From Ramazzottius varieornatus (lineage: Eukaryota; Tardigrada; Eutardigrada; Parachela; Ramazzottiidae), in NCBI GenBank assembly GCA_001949185.1, contig BDGG01000002.1, positions 5,570,448-5,634,447 on the forward strand: a stretch of 64,000 nucleotides of DNA. The letters run 5' to 3'. The position numbers and the translations under genes are program-made. The notes under the pieces were generated by a model. The model was not told where the DNA came from. It did no database searches and worked only from the letters and a program-made list of their open reading frames with translations. Shown here in pieces: positions 32,999 to 47,900 of this stretch; position 1 is the stretch's first letter, and the number at the start of each line of letters is the position of its first letter.

Positions 32999-35900
32999 TC
33001 ACTCAACATAGTCCAGGGTGACAAAGTTTTTCGACGAGCCGTTTCTGACATGTCCAGTTTTGGCGATCTCAATAGCATTTTCACTGGGGTTCTCGAACAC
33101 TTCTCCTCTCACTGCATCGAACTTGTGACCACCTTTGGACGACGGACGGAAAGTTGCGAAGGTGGACTCAGGTTTCGGCGAGTCCGTCGTCCTCACATGA
33201 CTGCTTGGTATGTTATTCTTCTTAACAGTCCTGGCACTGTGGGGTAGCGAGTTCCAGGATGGAACGGCAGGTCCAAATGTGGATAGGCTGCTGTTAGAGC
33301 GGTGAGCTACGCGAGGGCTTCGCACGTTTGTCTCGCGAGCTGAACTACAGTAGCGCTTGGCCGACGAAGAGCTGCTGTGAACGGAAATGGTGTCTTCGTT
33401 GGTTCCATCTCCACCTAGAATCATTTCATTTCGTTAGTGCTTCTGTAAAATGGTTGAAGCGAGTAAGTCGTGTCTTCGGTTTTATCAGAGCTTACTCTTC
33501 TGGAAGCTGGTGTATGCGTTTAAATTATCAATAAGGTCCTCAGGATGGGATTTTGACAGGTGACTAAACGCGGAGTTTGCACTGCATCGTCCGATGGACC
33601 CGGAAATATCTTTGTCAGGCTGAGCGGCCTTGTGGTAAGTTGTGGAGTTGCTGATGGTCAGCCCCGGGTTTTGATAGGTATCGCACACGATATCCTTCAT
33701 CCGGCTTTTCTCCTTCGTGGACAGTTTGTCAAAGTTCTTCCGTAAAAACCAGACGAAAGATATTTCTTTCAGGAGTTGCGCCTATACAATTGCAATACTC
33801 GTGGGACTTCGTCAAGATAAACATCACAACGCGCACTTCGAGCAACATACCTCGGGTACTTTAATGCAGAGGTACAACAGCATGAAGATCGCTTCGCCGA
33901 GACACAACAATGGGAAGACATAACCCAGCGACGCCATGCCGAAATTCAAGGCGACTACTGCTACGGAAAGACCGGCGACGAAGAACATGGAGATCGTCGT
34001 GCACACTAAGATTTGGTGCCTGAAAAACAGAAAGTTTTTTTTCACTACGAACTTACGGCATTGGACATGTGACGCACCTCATTTCGAACACTACTGCGGC
34101 AGCAGGAGGCTTCCTTGTCTGGACGACGCCGGCTTTGCAGTGCGCCGAAATCACCACAAGGAGTGTGAGAATGACAATCACAGTCACCGGTAAGATCAAA
34201 CTCAGCAACATCTGGTAGCCAAAGAGCATCCAGCATACATCGTCAGCGCCGTATCCGTCTGGTAGGAGCGCAATGGATGCTACCACTGGCACAATTGGGA
34301 GACCTGCAACGGAAAGTCCACACTGGTCACACCGGATGAAAATGACGAGTGTTGGCTATCGTGGATCATATTGACATCCATTACATACCGTAACCCAGAA
34401 GGAGGTGAAATTTGATGCTGCTCTTCGAGGACCTGTCCAAATTGGAGTGCGCCGAGTACTTCAACAAATTGATGGCTTGTGCCAGGTTCCACGAGAACTT
34501 AGCAAGGACCCAATAGTGCAGAACAGCAGCCAGTATCTTGCATACCACGACGTCCCATTCGAAGTTCGCCGCCAAAACAAACGTCAGGTTCGTTGCAAAC
34601 GCAGTGAGGACCAGGTTTTCAGCTATGCAGATCGTGGATCCATTCGACCGCATAGCCAACAGCAGCACAAAAGTTACAAGGTTGAGCAATAAGGACAGGG
34701 CTAGGACGACTATGCTGAACAGGAATATCGGGAACACCGAGCGGAAGACACTGCTTCTCGCACCAGCTGACAACACCGCCACCAAGAGATGCGCTGCACA
34801 GGTGCACTCGACGTACGTCCCGTTGGTCCCATACGTCCATCCGAGGAGGGAGCACTTATCATTGGTCCACTTGTTCCTTTCGAAGCTCCAAGACACACAA
34901 TGGGCGGTGAGAAGGTAGGGCTGAACAGGAACCAAGAATTGGTATAGCACCTCGTTCGAACCACTTTCAGCCGGTGACTCCCCGAAGAAGAACGCTGAAG
35001 ATAGCAGCGGACCGAACTCCGATTTCGGCCGTCTCGCTTCTCGGGTCTGTGACAAAAGCAGAGGCAAATCGGTGAACTCGGCGTAGTAGAAAAGTTTGCT
35101 GGGACTTCTCAGACTTCCATCCAGCTTGACTGAAACCCGATTGACAACACCAGGAATACTGGCGGGGATCTCGAGAGAATTTGGGGCGTTGTTTTGTTGG
35201 GTACTACGTTGGTTCATCGATCGATGTGAGCGGCTTATACCAGTCCTCAGATTCTTGGTGAAGACCTCGAACGGGCACATTTGGGTTGACTCGAGATGCG
35301 TTGTTATGGTCTTCAGATATTCAAGGAACAACTGTGTCAAGTGGTTGATGGTTGCCTGTTCTAGTAACTTCCAATGAAAGTCATTGCGGAAATCAAGTGT
35401 TTGGCTGACGCTTTCGACAAGGTCCAGTAAGAAGTTTCTGTCTATGCGATGTGTCAAGTTCATTCCGCTTTGCTGGATCTCGTGCTTGAGAATTATCTTT
35501 GTCAAGTTGACAGCTGTACTCAAGTCCTTCAGATGCAAGGACTCTTCATTCATGGAAGCATTCAGAGCTGAACGAAGACTTCTGACCAATCTGGCCGAAA
35601 CATGAGGTGTGAGTTCGAGGATGCCTTCTTGGTACTCGAGCATCAGCCGATCCAGGCTGATGAAACTTGGAGTGGAGCAATTTCTCAGATCGGGATTGGA
35701 CCAGGCTTGGGTGGATCCGTCGCAGCTACGAACCGCACTTCCCATTGAAATTCCCGGGCATGGTTGGACCGAGGACATGCCAAATGGAGTCCGATCCCAC
35801 CATACTCGATTGGCGAGAGCTCTTGGGCATGAGCCGAATGTTCTTTGACAACCAATATCTGGAAGAAAATAACTAGTTGCAGTAATCGACCAAACGGTTC

Positions 35901-38900
35901 ACTGCTAACGAGGCAGCGTCACAGCTGGCATGAGTAAATTACAGTGTGGAAAATGCATCCCTGCTCGTGCAAATTTTTGACTATTTTATTGGTCTATAAG
36001 TCACACCACGAAGACTGCAATCTTGTGGACCCAACTGCTACTCAAGTACAGCCCGAGGCGGCCAAGTGACTACCACCTATAAAATTAGCGCATTCTCGAC
36101 CGGGTTTTTGTTCGACTTCGAAACTAATTTTCTTCGGTTTAGAGATCTTTTTGCAACCTCCCAAAAATAGCTGGTCAGAATTCTGCTCAGCAGAAGTCGA
36201 AATCGGCGTGAAACTAGGCATGGTGAAAAGTGGAAACTGCAACCAACTCTCGTAGTTTTCGGAGTCCATTCCCTAAATTCATTTCTCAGTTTTCAGTTGA
36301 CGGCCTGCGGTGATCTTACTCAGAACAAATAGGACAGGAACCTGGCTACTCGAGAAATGGTCGAAAGCATAAATCTACCGTTTGGGGCAAGAGCAACAAT
36401 TTTTGCCGCAAAGAGCGATTTCCCGGCAAAACGGCCAAACTCAGCAGTTTTAATTTACTTTCCAAGTTGGTTTGGCTATTTCATGATATTTTTTGGTTTT
36501 AAATGACAAGCTAGGCAGTCTTACATGCGTTAAGATCAAGTTGGGGCTTCATAACCGTATGGATGCATTTTCTACACTGTGTCATAAGAGGGCAAACATT
36601 CGTAGAAAATGGTCAAATATAAGTCCAAAAGCAAAAATTTTACTCGTGCTGTTTGACACTTTCGAGTTGCGCATAATTGCTGTCGATGATTTCGAATATT
36701 CGAGCATTATAGATATGATATTGCTTTACATGATGTACCTTCCATCAGTTCGTCCCAACTGTCCGAACAAACATCGCACCTCTTCCCACCCACTCCATCC
36801 CGACACTGACATTGTCCATGTTCATCACACTGACTACTCAGCGACCCAGACAGATAGCATTGGCATTCGTGACATCTATCGGCACCCGGAAGTCGGTAAA
36901 AGTTCTCTCTGCAACGGCACGTTCCGTCCCTCTGATCACATCGCTGGTCGAAGCCCTTCGACACATCGCAGTTGCAAGGTCCACACAGCGGATATCCCCA
37001 CCAATCCGCCGCGCAGCTCTGAGGAATCATCTTGTCACAGTACTGTCCCGTGAAGTTTTCGAAGCAATGACACTGATATCCATGCAAGCTTTCTTTCGAA
37101 GGAAGGCACACACCACTAACACAAGGTTCGTAGCTGCAAACTTCCTTGCACTGTGTCCCAATGAAGCCGTGCTTGCACACACACTTGAACTGTCCATTCA
37201 CTTGCTTGCATTCGCTGGTACTGGAAGGACATGGTGCAGCAGCACAATTACGGTTCAGGTCGGGGCAACCATTCTGCGCATTCGATCGGAAAGTAGGTGA
37301 CACAAGCCTGTTGGCCACCAAAACTTCCCGAACACAGCCGTTGAAGCCATCAACTCTTCTCTCCACGTTTTGTCCCGTTTCCTTGCCACCTAACAGCACC
37401 GAGTAGCCTCTGTCGTCATCCACATTCGAGATGTCCAGTTCGAGTTCTTTCTTGCCACCAAGAAAGACGGTGACATGGCCGTTCTGTATGAGGAGCCCGA
37501 AGGCGTACCACCGACCGGTCGTTAAGAAGGTCCCGCCTTGCGCCACATTTCCCTCGTCAACTTTGACCACTAGGTGGTGGTTCTCAAGGCGAGTGATCAA
37601 GCTGACGTGTTCTTTCGCCGTCATCGCCACTAGGATACCCGATGCTTCGTTGGGGCGGAACTCGAACTTCAGGTCCAGTGAATCAGATAGCATAGTACTG
37701 AGGACTACCAGCAGGTACCCATCCCCGTCCAATCCGTAGGTTTCGCCGGCCAGCACTAAAACCGGAAACTACTCATGCAACTATACAGTAGTACAACAGG
37801 GAGCAACTATACCGACAATAGTACGAGACTGTGGCTGGAAGATGGCCGTTCTTACATACCGTTAGAGCAATCGCTTCCGCCGAAACCCGGAAGACAGTTA
37901 CAAAGACGCCCGTCCATGGCATTTGAGCAGGAACCGCCATTTTGACAAGGCGATTTCGCACAGAAGTCATTCTTTGCTGGACAACCTGAAAAAGAGGCAG
38001 AACGCCAATTACGAATTCATGTGAGCTGCGCCGGTTGTGTAACCCACCTGGACTAGTTCCATGTTGATGGATGAAGTCATTCATATCGGTTAGCTTCTTG
38101 TCGATGTCCAAATTCCTTATACATCCTTCAAAATGGTGTGAACCAGTGCGGCTGTCCGAGTAATCCGTCGGAAGTCCACCGAGGTAGAATGGCCCAGATA
38201 AGTCTAGAAACCTGTTACATAACGCGCCGACACTGGAGCAGTGCGGATCAAGATGAAGCGTTGTGACTGCCGCACAATGATAATCGAGCTCCCGGCCATG
38301 CTCCAGAGAGAGTGCGTAATCACAGTCATCCACAGTAATCCTGGCAGCCTGGAATCAACATAATTAATTGACTTACGGCAAAGCCGTCCGTTAATGGCGT
38401 CATTGTCCACTCGTGCATACTCTGCTGGCATATGAAATCTCCAATCTGTGCCAGTCCCCGTCCGTAATTATCGTCGGCAGACGAACGGTGGCGGCGTCTT
38501 GGCCTAATGAGAAGGAGAACTGCGCAGATCCATTCACCAACTCCAATGAAATGAAATCGGCTACGGGTGAAAATTGTCCGTTGTAGAAGACCATTCCATC
38601 CCGACTCGTGGTAGATAGGCTGTGGCACAAATATTCTCATTAACCATCAGTCCGGTTCTGAAGTGCATGGACGACCAACCTTAACGAAACTTCAAAGCGA
38701 TTTCTGGACCGGATTCCAGGGAACGCAATGTACGAGTCTTGTGCGCGAGAAAATGCTCGAGTAGTCAGCTCGCACAGCTCTGTGCGGTACTGTTGTTCGT
38801 AAGGACATCCCGCACAGCTTAACCCGGCAGAAGCGCCGGAAGTACAGGTGGCGCCGCCTTTGCAGAGTGCGTCCGAACAACGGACTAAACCCTGCTCCAT

Positions 38901-41900
38901 TTCACACTTCGAGCCTGAGAATTTTCCCATCAAATACAGCTTGGATTACGTTTAAGAGTCAAAAGACAAGGCCGGAAAAGAAATCGTCGTACCGTAGAAC
39001 CCTTCATCGCAAACACAATGGTAACCACCATCTGTCGAGTGGCAACTGCCGTTCCGGCCACACGGGCTCGAGTAGCACAGGTTAATTTCGGTGTCGCACG
39101 AACTGGGGTCCACCATGCCTGTAAGAAGCGGAAAGATTCTTCACCATTGCGAAATTTTTGGCGTTGTTGAACTGTCTCGTACCGGTATATCCTGATGAAC
39201 ATTTACAGTTGAATGTAGTTAATGTCTGGACAGGGCGGAACAGCATCGAGCCCGATGCAATGAACGACCCAGCAGAACCGAACTTCTGCACTTCATAACA
39301 CTCTTCGAAGTTCGAACAGGGTTCTCGGGTACAAACTTCGTCGCTGAATGGTAATAACTGCAAAACATATTTCGCGTTGCGGCTCATGGCTCGAAGACTT
39401 TCTCATCTTGTAAATGTGGACGGGAGTATTCACCTGCAGTGAAGTCATGTTGAGCAGGGTTTCCCGCATGGCAAACACTCTTTCCTTGAGGATTCTGATT
39501 GACATATAAGTCTGAGATGTCAAGGAAGCTCTGGCGGCGAAAGTAATGTTTACAACCGGCACAGCAGTTCCAAAATCGTCCGCAATGCCAAAGACAAACA
39601 GGGCCTCTGGAGAGCATACACAAATGTAGGCCAAACCTGTGAAACGAACGGATATAAGATGGGAAGTGCAAAGTTATTGTTAGGACAGACAGTTGTGGGC
39701 CTACTCTGCGTGATGCCGTGAAAGACTGCCGGTTCCAGCATGTCGCGTGCTGTCATGTTGGCCACACGAAGTGTGACACTGTTGCTGATCATCTCCTGGT
39801 CCACCGGGAGAGTCCACAGAGTACAAACCGCACTGACCGTATTAAGCCCATCTGAAACCACAAAAGCAGCGACTTGAATAAATGACAGTCAGTTATAGGT
39901 CATCATCGACATGTCAAACCTAATCTAAATAAGTTCCACAGTTTCTCCCAGCCGAAAACAATCGGGAGCGCGTCAAAACCAAGCTCGCAATATTCATTGG
40001 TCTCCTCAAGTAAATTATCTCATTGGTTTTTAAGTTCTATTTTTCGTCAGATATCATTTATTGAAGTCTTGATCTTTAACGGCCCTCAAAAAAGTTCTTC
40101 TAGATTTTACATACGTATATGTCCCAAGAATGGCATTAATGGCATTAATATTGGGGAGACGTGACTAGATGGTAAGATCGTTCTCCCAAGTGGCGCGTAC
40201 TGCCAGTCAACGTCAACGAAAACGTGCGCCACTTGAGGCGAGGATTTACTTCAACTTGTTTGCCCACGTTCACTGTTTTATCCAACCAATGTCTGGTCTG
40301 GACCAACACGAATTGACATGCTGGCTATGAAAAATAGTGACAGTATTTTCGATGCGGAAGTTTGATTTAAGATTTCTGGACGTGCTCGGAGCAACTTGAT
40401 GTTGACTGACTTCCTGATGGAAATCGATGTAACTGGGGAAATAGTAAATGAATTGTATCACGATTTCATCTGACAACCTTGACACAAACAAGCTCATTTC
40501 CGGCCAGCGCAATCTACAGGTCTTCTTTCGGGTTTGGCCGGAGCACTTGGGATAAGTGCAGCTGCTTATGCAGGCCGGACAGTGGTGCCCAGACAAACAT
40601 TATGTCTCCGGCTGTGCCCATGATAATGTTGTTAATGCATCCGCACGACGCAGAGGCTCACTTTGAATGGTAATACATCTACGGGAACAGATGTCCGATT
40701 GGGACGCCTGTGCCTGATCTGAATAAAATATATTTCCGGAGCATGGCGGCTAATCACATCATGTCGTGCCACATCAAGCTCACATAGTGCTGGTCAGTTG
40801 ATTAAAACATGCACAGTCAAGAGGTGCCTATAGTGAACCCGGCTTGTAAACGGAAAGGGAGTTTTGGAAAGGTCGTCGACGCTGTTGTTGATGTCCGCCA
40901 TGCGGCGCTATTCCTCCTTGTAATTTATCGCTTGACCGAACCTCATGTCAGATTAACTTCACATTCAGCAGCCCATCAACTGACCCCTATAACGCCATAT
41001 TTGCCGACACCTAAAGTGAGATTGTTCGCGGGATATAAAATAATCCTCTTGAGCAGGAAAACATATTCCACAATAGCTTCTTCCACGCGTCTGGGCTTAC
41101 CGTCGACCGCTATCATTCTTCTTTCGTATATCAGCTAAATTACAGTCAAGTTTCGTCCTGTGTGTTTGCACGGTATGTCATGTACTGTATCTTCCTTGTT
41201 CCGGTAACGGAGCTCAAGTTGACATTAACATGTTCACGGGTTAATTTTGCCCGGAAATATGTGGTTCTTTAGGAGGCACTGGAGCAAGCCTTGGGAACGG
41301 ATGGGAAAGAAAGGGAAGTTGCCACAGAGTAATGATGCGTGCTGTCAGCTGTCTTGTTTATGGCTTAGCGGATGTTTAGCCAAGACGGGGAATCTGGATC
41401 AAAGCCATGAAATGAATATAAGAATGCAAGGCACTGACCGCACTGGAGGAACATAAGTCCCGCTCTGTGTGAATCCAGTGTGTCCCCCTTGGTCAGCGAT
41501 AAGTATCGCCTCGGAATTCAGAGCAGCTATTAAAATACTGCTTTCTAAAGATGCCGCGGGACGTGGATAAATATCCGATTCTAAATTCTCGAGCTATCAA
41601 ATATTGGTGGGGGATACGCGAGATCGCCAGTGGCTCTCGTATCAGCCGACGGACAGCTAATCTGGCAGACCAATTTAACCCCCACAAGATCTAGACAGGC
41701 TATAGATCCGCGCACCAAATGCTGTTAAATCATTTATACAATATTTACCCTGCGGTCTGGCCTAACGAATAAGTGAAACGGATCTGTAAACGCGAGCAGG
41801 CACAAATGGAAATTTGAGCGCTAACGATAATTCAAGAACTGACAATTCACTCCCCATATCAAATAAACCATCGATAACGACCGATATCCAAGAAATCCGA

Positions 41901-44900
41901 CCAATATTGAAATAACACTCCTACATCAAACCTAGAGAAACTGTATTTTCTACCTGTAAAACTACTGTACTCGAAGTTCAGTGCGGGACTCATTCACTTC
42001 CGGTTAAAAGATCGCTTTTTTTGGTTTTTCTGATTCGATTTTAGTGATACTATTGGCCGTGTATTTCGACCACATTTTCCAGTTTCAAATTTTGGAAGTA
42101 CATAAAACGGGAACAAGGAAATTCCCTAGACTTGCTCGGGAGGCGGTTGTTATTGCAAGAGGATAATTACAATGCGTGGACCTTTGTCAAGTGTCATGTA
42201 GCGATGACCACTGTACACAACTTCCTTCGTTCTCGATGGTCTTTTGGGCAAGGAAGATGTGCAGTGTGGTAGGAGGAAGAGCCCCAAATTACTAAGATCA
42301 ACTTCATGACAACATAGTTGACCGATTTTGCTCCATCAACGGGAGTAACAAGTCAAATTCAAAGTGTCATATACGTCCACTAAAGAGCGGAATTACAAGA
42401 CCATTCAGCCGCCCTTCAACCTTATCTCATTTCTCCACTCGCCGGGATTTGCAAGAGCTCGAACTGTCGCCCATGTTCTGGGACAACTCCAAAGCTTTTC
42501 CTTTATCCGCCACACAGAAAACGGACCCTCTAAACAGCTCAAGCTCATTAAAAACAAAATACTGGCAAGAAAACGTGCATTTCTGCAATCCGAAAGATAC
42601 AGAGGATTTCGGTCAACCTTTTTCCTTCAGTTCTTCGGTAGCGAGTCATATCTTATCGTCCGCTCCCATAGAGCCCTAACTGCCCATAAAAATATTTGAG
42701 CAGCATATCGTAAACTTTCTGATGATTTTTTTCGAGCGTAAGTACGAAGGAGCCCTGTTTATCCAGTTTAAAAACGAGCCAGCAAAACACTTGAGAAATT
42801 GCCTGTCAGGGATTTCATAAAGGTGCATAGCAGGGTTTGAGTCGATCGACCTATGCTGCATAACTTCTCCGTCATACTGCGATACGCTGCGGAAAACATC
42901 CTATTTTGTTTGATAAAATCAGTGTTAGTCCCTCTGAGCATACTGGAGTCGATCAGGAAGTGATTCGTCCAAAGGGTGTCACAGTAATCAGACCTACAGT
43001 CCTGGTAGCGTTGATGTCCTTTCTAAATCTACGTTAAAACACATCAATCATCCTGTCAAGTTCAGGATATTTAATGTGTCCTTTGATAATTTGAAATATA
43101 GGCCAGCATCTAGGCGTCATCAAGATTTACAACACCGAATAAATACTTTCCAAATCTTTCCACTATCATTCAGACACTTTACGTAAAGCGCTGAAATTTT
43201 ATTATGTCAAAGCTCAAAACCTATTAACCAAACATGCTTCCCTGATACAACAGTCCATCTAACCGTGATTCATTAACCAGCTTAGCACCCCCACGACGGG
43301 CTTCTCTAGCATCCCTTTGGGAGCGAATAATAACATACTGATGACGCATGTGATAAATAGCCAAATTAATCAGGAAATTATGGCTGTCTGCTATTTGACC
43401 TTCTGGCCTTTCTATTCACTTGTCTGGCTTCAGTATATCCGACTGCATAGGCAATCTTTGTTCACTAGTGGTCGTCACAGTACATAAACATTAGTTTACC
43501 TGTCACTTGTACGGTGAAGTTGGCCGAGTAGCTAACATCGGAATTCAGGGCGGAACTGAGCGAAATCTCTCCGGTCTTCGGATCGATCCCCAGCAAGTTG
43601 TGCTTGTTTCCGGAAGTGATGCTGTATTCCAGACGAGCTGTGGCATCCCGATCCATGGCGGGAACCTTACCGATCACACCGGTGGGGAAGTTTCGGAGAC
43701 CAAAGTTGTTCAGGATTATGGTGAAGTCCCGAAGAACCGGCGAATGGTCTGTAAAATCATACCTACCAATCGAATTTTATATTCGAACTTTCCCTTCGTA
43801 TTGCCATCTGCGAAACTCTTTTTACAATATTTTATTGCAGTTTTTTCCAAAAATCTATTTTTGTTGTGGGCGACCCGGAAGTGCTACGTTACCGTTGACG
43901 TCAGTGACGATGATGTTAACCGACACATCTGTTTGCAAATGTGCAGAAGAGGCGCGGATGATAAGCTTGTAATCGCGCTTCTGGCCTTCGTGGTCAAGTT
44001 CGATTAAATTGGACAACAGCGGGGGTCGACCATCAGGGCGCGTGACCAAAGCAAAGCTGGGTGCATCGGGACCTCCTACAATGCTATACTCCACAATGGC
44101 ATTTGCATCCTCGTCGGGATCAGTGGCCGAGATTTCACCGATCGAGGATCCCACCATCACATTCTCCGGCACGAAGTACGTCAAGGGATCTTCGGGGAAG
44201 ACCGGTCCGTTATCATTCACGTCTGGAAGGCACGAAATCCAGATAACAAGTTCGAAATAAAAAGCAGTGTTCCACCGAATGAAGCCTTATAGAAACCACC
44301 CGCGTTTCTAACCGACGGCTCATACCGGGATAAAATTGCTTTTTTTTCACGCTTACCGATAACTCTGACCGATATAGTAGCACTCGAGGACTGTGCCGGG
44401 TCGCCACGATCCACCGCCACGACAATGAGTTCATATTCAGCGGTCTTTTCACGGTCGAGCGGCGCACTGGTACGAACTGTCCCCAGCGCATTATCGACGG
44501 TGAATGTCCCGTTGGCATTGTCGCCTCCATCAAACGTGTAATAAACATAGCCATTCGACCCAAAATCTGGATCAGAGGCTGAAACTTGCAGAATACTCGT
44601 TTGTGGCTTCAGATCTTCCTTCACCGCTAAAGAGTACCGGTCATGGGGAAACCACTGTGGTGCGTTGTCGTTCACGTCCAGTAGCTCCACAAGGATCTCT
44701 GTCACGTCGCCCAATGACGGAACTCCCTTATCTGCAAAATTGCTTTCTCATCCAACAAGTCAAATTTTCGGTTTTTTAGAAGTATAAAACAATTTTCTAT
44801 CTTTTTACACCATTTGGGACGTGGGCAAATGGACCGTATTAAACTCTATTTTCGTTTTGTACTTTCTTGATTTATATGGATCAGTAACCAAAACTCCAGT

Positions 44901-47900
44901 AACCAAATTTCACCTGTGGCTGTTACTGGGATGACATATATTGGAATGGTTTCCCTGTCGAGCAGCTTTCGGGTCGACAGTCGTCCACTGGACGCGTTAA
45001 GTTGGAAAGTGTCAGCAAAGTCGTTACTCATGGAGTAAATGATCCTGCCATTCTCGCCAACATCCTCGTCCAACGCCTCCAGGTCTATAACGCCGAATCC
45101 CACGGGAACGTTTTCGCGGATCTGAACTCTAAACGGGGCATTGAGGAAAGTGGGCCGATGTAGATTTGCCGCCAGAACGTGGACTGTCACATTGGCGCGA
45201 TCGCTCTTGCCCAGCTCATCGGTCACTTCCACCACCATCTCATTTCTTTGTTCCTGTCGATAATTGACTGTTTTGGCCAACAGGATTATACCCTGTCCGT
45301 TCTGCTGGATGATATTGAAGCGAAAGCCGTCGTTCCCACTGACTATCTGGTATGTCAGACGTGCATTCAGATCGGGATCTATGGCGCGAACTGTACAGAT
45401 TTGTGTGCCTTGTAGCGCGTTCTCGGACAAAGACACATTGTAACTTCGCTGTTCAAACCTCGGACCTATCATCACAACAAAACATTAGAATAACCATCTG
45501 CCGGTTTCTTCCTCAAAATTGTTTCACATGGGACGTCGGCAAATAAGTTAAACTTGATCATTATCTCCAATGGCGCACGTTTGCGTTGTCATCGGCTGAA
45601 GGTGCGCACCGCTTGAAGAAATGAGCAGGCTCGAGTCATTTGCCAGCGTCCGGATTTTACGTTGCGAAACTAGAATTTTTTTTGATGACTTTTTGGATTT
45701 TGATTTATGTATTTTATCCACGTCAGGACGTACCGTTATCGTTCACGTCGAGGAGGCTAATCAGGACCGACGCGGTGGCGGATTGCGCCGGTGTCCCCAG
45801 ATCTTTGGCTTCCACAATCAGCGTATACTTATCCTTCTTCTCTCTATCCAGTCCAGCCGAGGTGGTAATCCTGTAAGGAAATCCTTTTATATTTTAATAA
45901 TGATTTGAGGTGATAATGATTCGAGGCGTTTTTTCCTATGGCATTACATCACTGAAGATTTGCGGTTCGTATTGTGCACCTGTCGTTTTTGCTTCGCGTT
46001 AAGAACTTAAGAAGACTGATGCCCTAATTCTTTTCGACTTTTTTTTGGTCGATTTTGGATGTAGGGAAATTATTTCCGATTGTTAACCCCCTCGTAAGTA
46101 GGACAGCAAAATAACAGAGAGAGCCTTACCAGCCAGAATCTGCATCGATCGCGAAAGGTAGCGAGTCGACGCTGGTAGAGTGATTCTTGAGCGAATACAC
46201 AATCTTTCCCTGTAGTCCCTCATCGCTGTCGTATGCTCTTGTCTGGATAACTGCATGTCCAGGCAGCACATCTTCCGACAACGCCACTGAGTATCCGTTT
46301 GAACCGCTGCCAAAAGAAGGCTTTCCATCGTTCACGTCGAGAACTTTGACGTGACAGACGGTGGTGTTGCTTCGAGGCGGAGAACCGGAATCCTGTAAAG
46401 AACCAGGACGATTCGCAGTGACGTAATACTTGTGAGTGACGTAATGGCATATGACATCGCATTATGACATTACATGACAAATTTTCGGTTTTACAGTTTT
46501 GCAAGTTTTAATTCTTGAAATTTCGATTTTCCTAACACAACTTTCCTTTTATTTTCATTCTTATCAATTTTACTGCGCAGATTTTTACAGATATCGTCGT
46601 GTTTGGAAGCGGCGGAATGTAAAGGAAGATAGCTGGTGGTCAACAAGGCCATATACCCACAGAATATGGCGGAATCGATCGATCCTCTTGAATAATCTAT
46701 GATGTTATGACAATCTCACCTGTGCTCTGATAACTAGCCGGTGTGCCTGTTGTGCCTCGAAATCCAGCCCGGGTGCAGCTACTCTCAAGTTTCCAGTCAC
46801 TGGGTCCAAGATAAACTGACCGTTTGGATTTCCCGATACGATTGAATAAGTGATCTGGGCATTGCTTCCAGCATCGTAATCCAGAGCTTGAAGTTGGGCG
46901 ATGGTGGGAAGAACGGCATCTTCTCGAATCTCGATGTTGCACGTCTCGTTGATGAACCTTGGCGCATGGTCATTCTCGTCCAGCACTTTGATCGTTACTT
47001 TTGTAACGCTGTAAGAAGGAAAGTAGCTTTAGAAAGAAAAGAAACGATGAAAACGTTTTCCGAAGTTCAGAATTTTGAATTGCTAATTTGGGGTAGAATA
47101 GTCAATCAAGTTATTCAAATCAATTAGTTAACGCCATTTTGGTGTCCATGTCTTAACCATTGATTGACCGTTTGGCTTTCTTTGTCATTGTTCTTTGTCA
47201 GACACGCGCCAATAATGTGGCACTATGTCCGGCGACCACCGCATTCACCTTCGGCAGTGTCGGCGCAGAAAATGCTGAAGACAAATCTCCACTATCATTT
47301 CAGTTTTAATTTGATTTCTTAGTCAAGCACAACCAGCGTTTCGTGTGAATATTAACCAGCGCTTACAGTGTCATATCCGGTGCAGTTTTAATTTAACAAT
47401 GCGCATCACATTAAACTCCGAAGCGAATTCACAAGCAGGCTTTCTCGAGTAGGTACCTGCTCTTTCTTTGGTCAACGTGTCCTTGATCTTCCGCTTTGAC
47501 ATACAGAAAAATCTCCTGCAACGTTTCTCGATCAAGAGGCTTTCGAGTGGTGATTACGCCATTTCTCCCATCGATCTCGAAAGCCATGTTGTCGCCCGTG
47601 ATCATTGAATACGAGACTGCGCCATTCTCCCCGGCATCATAGTCGTTTGCACGCACCTGCGCGTTCACATTGATTAGACACAATACAGAATTAACACCAG
47701 AAAACAAGTAATGAAATCAAGTCAACGACAGAGCTTACACGTACCGTAACTACGATCGATCCAGGAGCAACGTTCTCTGGAAGTTCTACGAAGTAGTCGT
47801 TCTTTTCGAAGGTGGGAGTATAATCGTTGATATCTTCCACTCGGATGGTCAGAGTTGTGGTCGCCGTTGCCAGCTTATCCAGCTGAGAAGCAGTAACGCG

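Noticed and set aside
36493-37053. 186-codon plus-strand frame
   Set aside because: Its second half is antisense to the CELSR EGF exon and the first half is AT-rich intron.
41493-41690. Possible structured RNA or tRNA-like stretch in the large CELSR intron (GGTGGGGGATACGCGAG to CCCCCAC)
   Set aside because: A GGTGGGGG/CCCCCAC pairing exists, but the required tRNA boxes and arms are missing.
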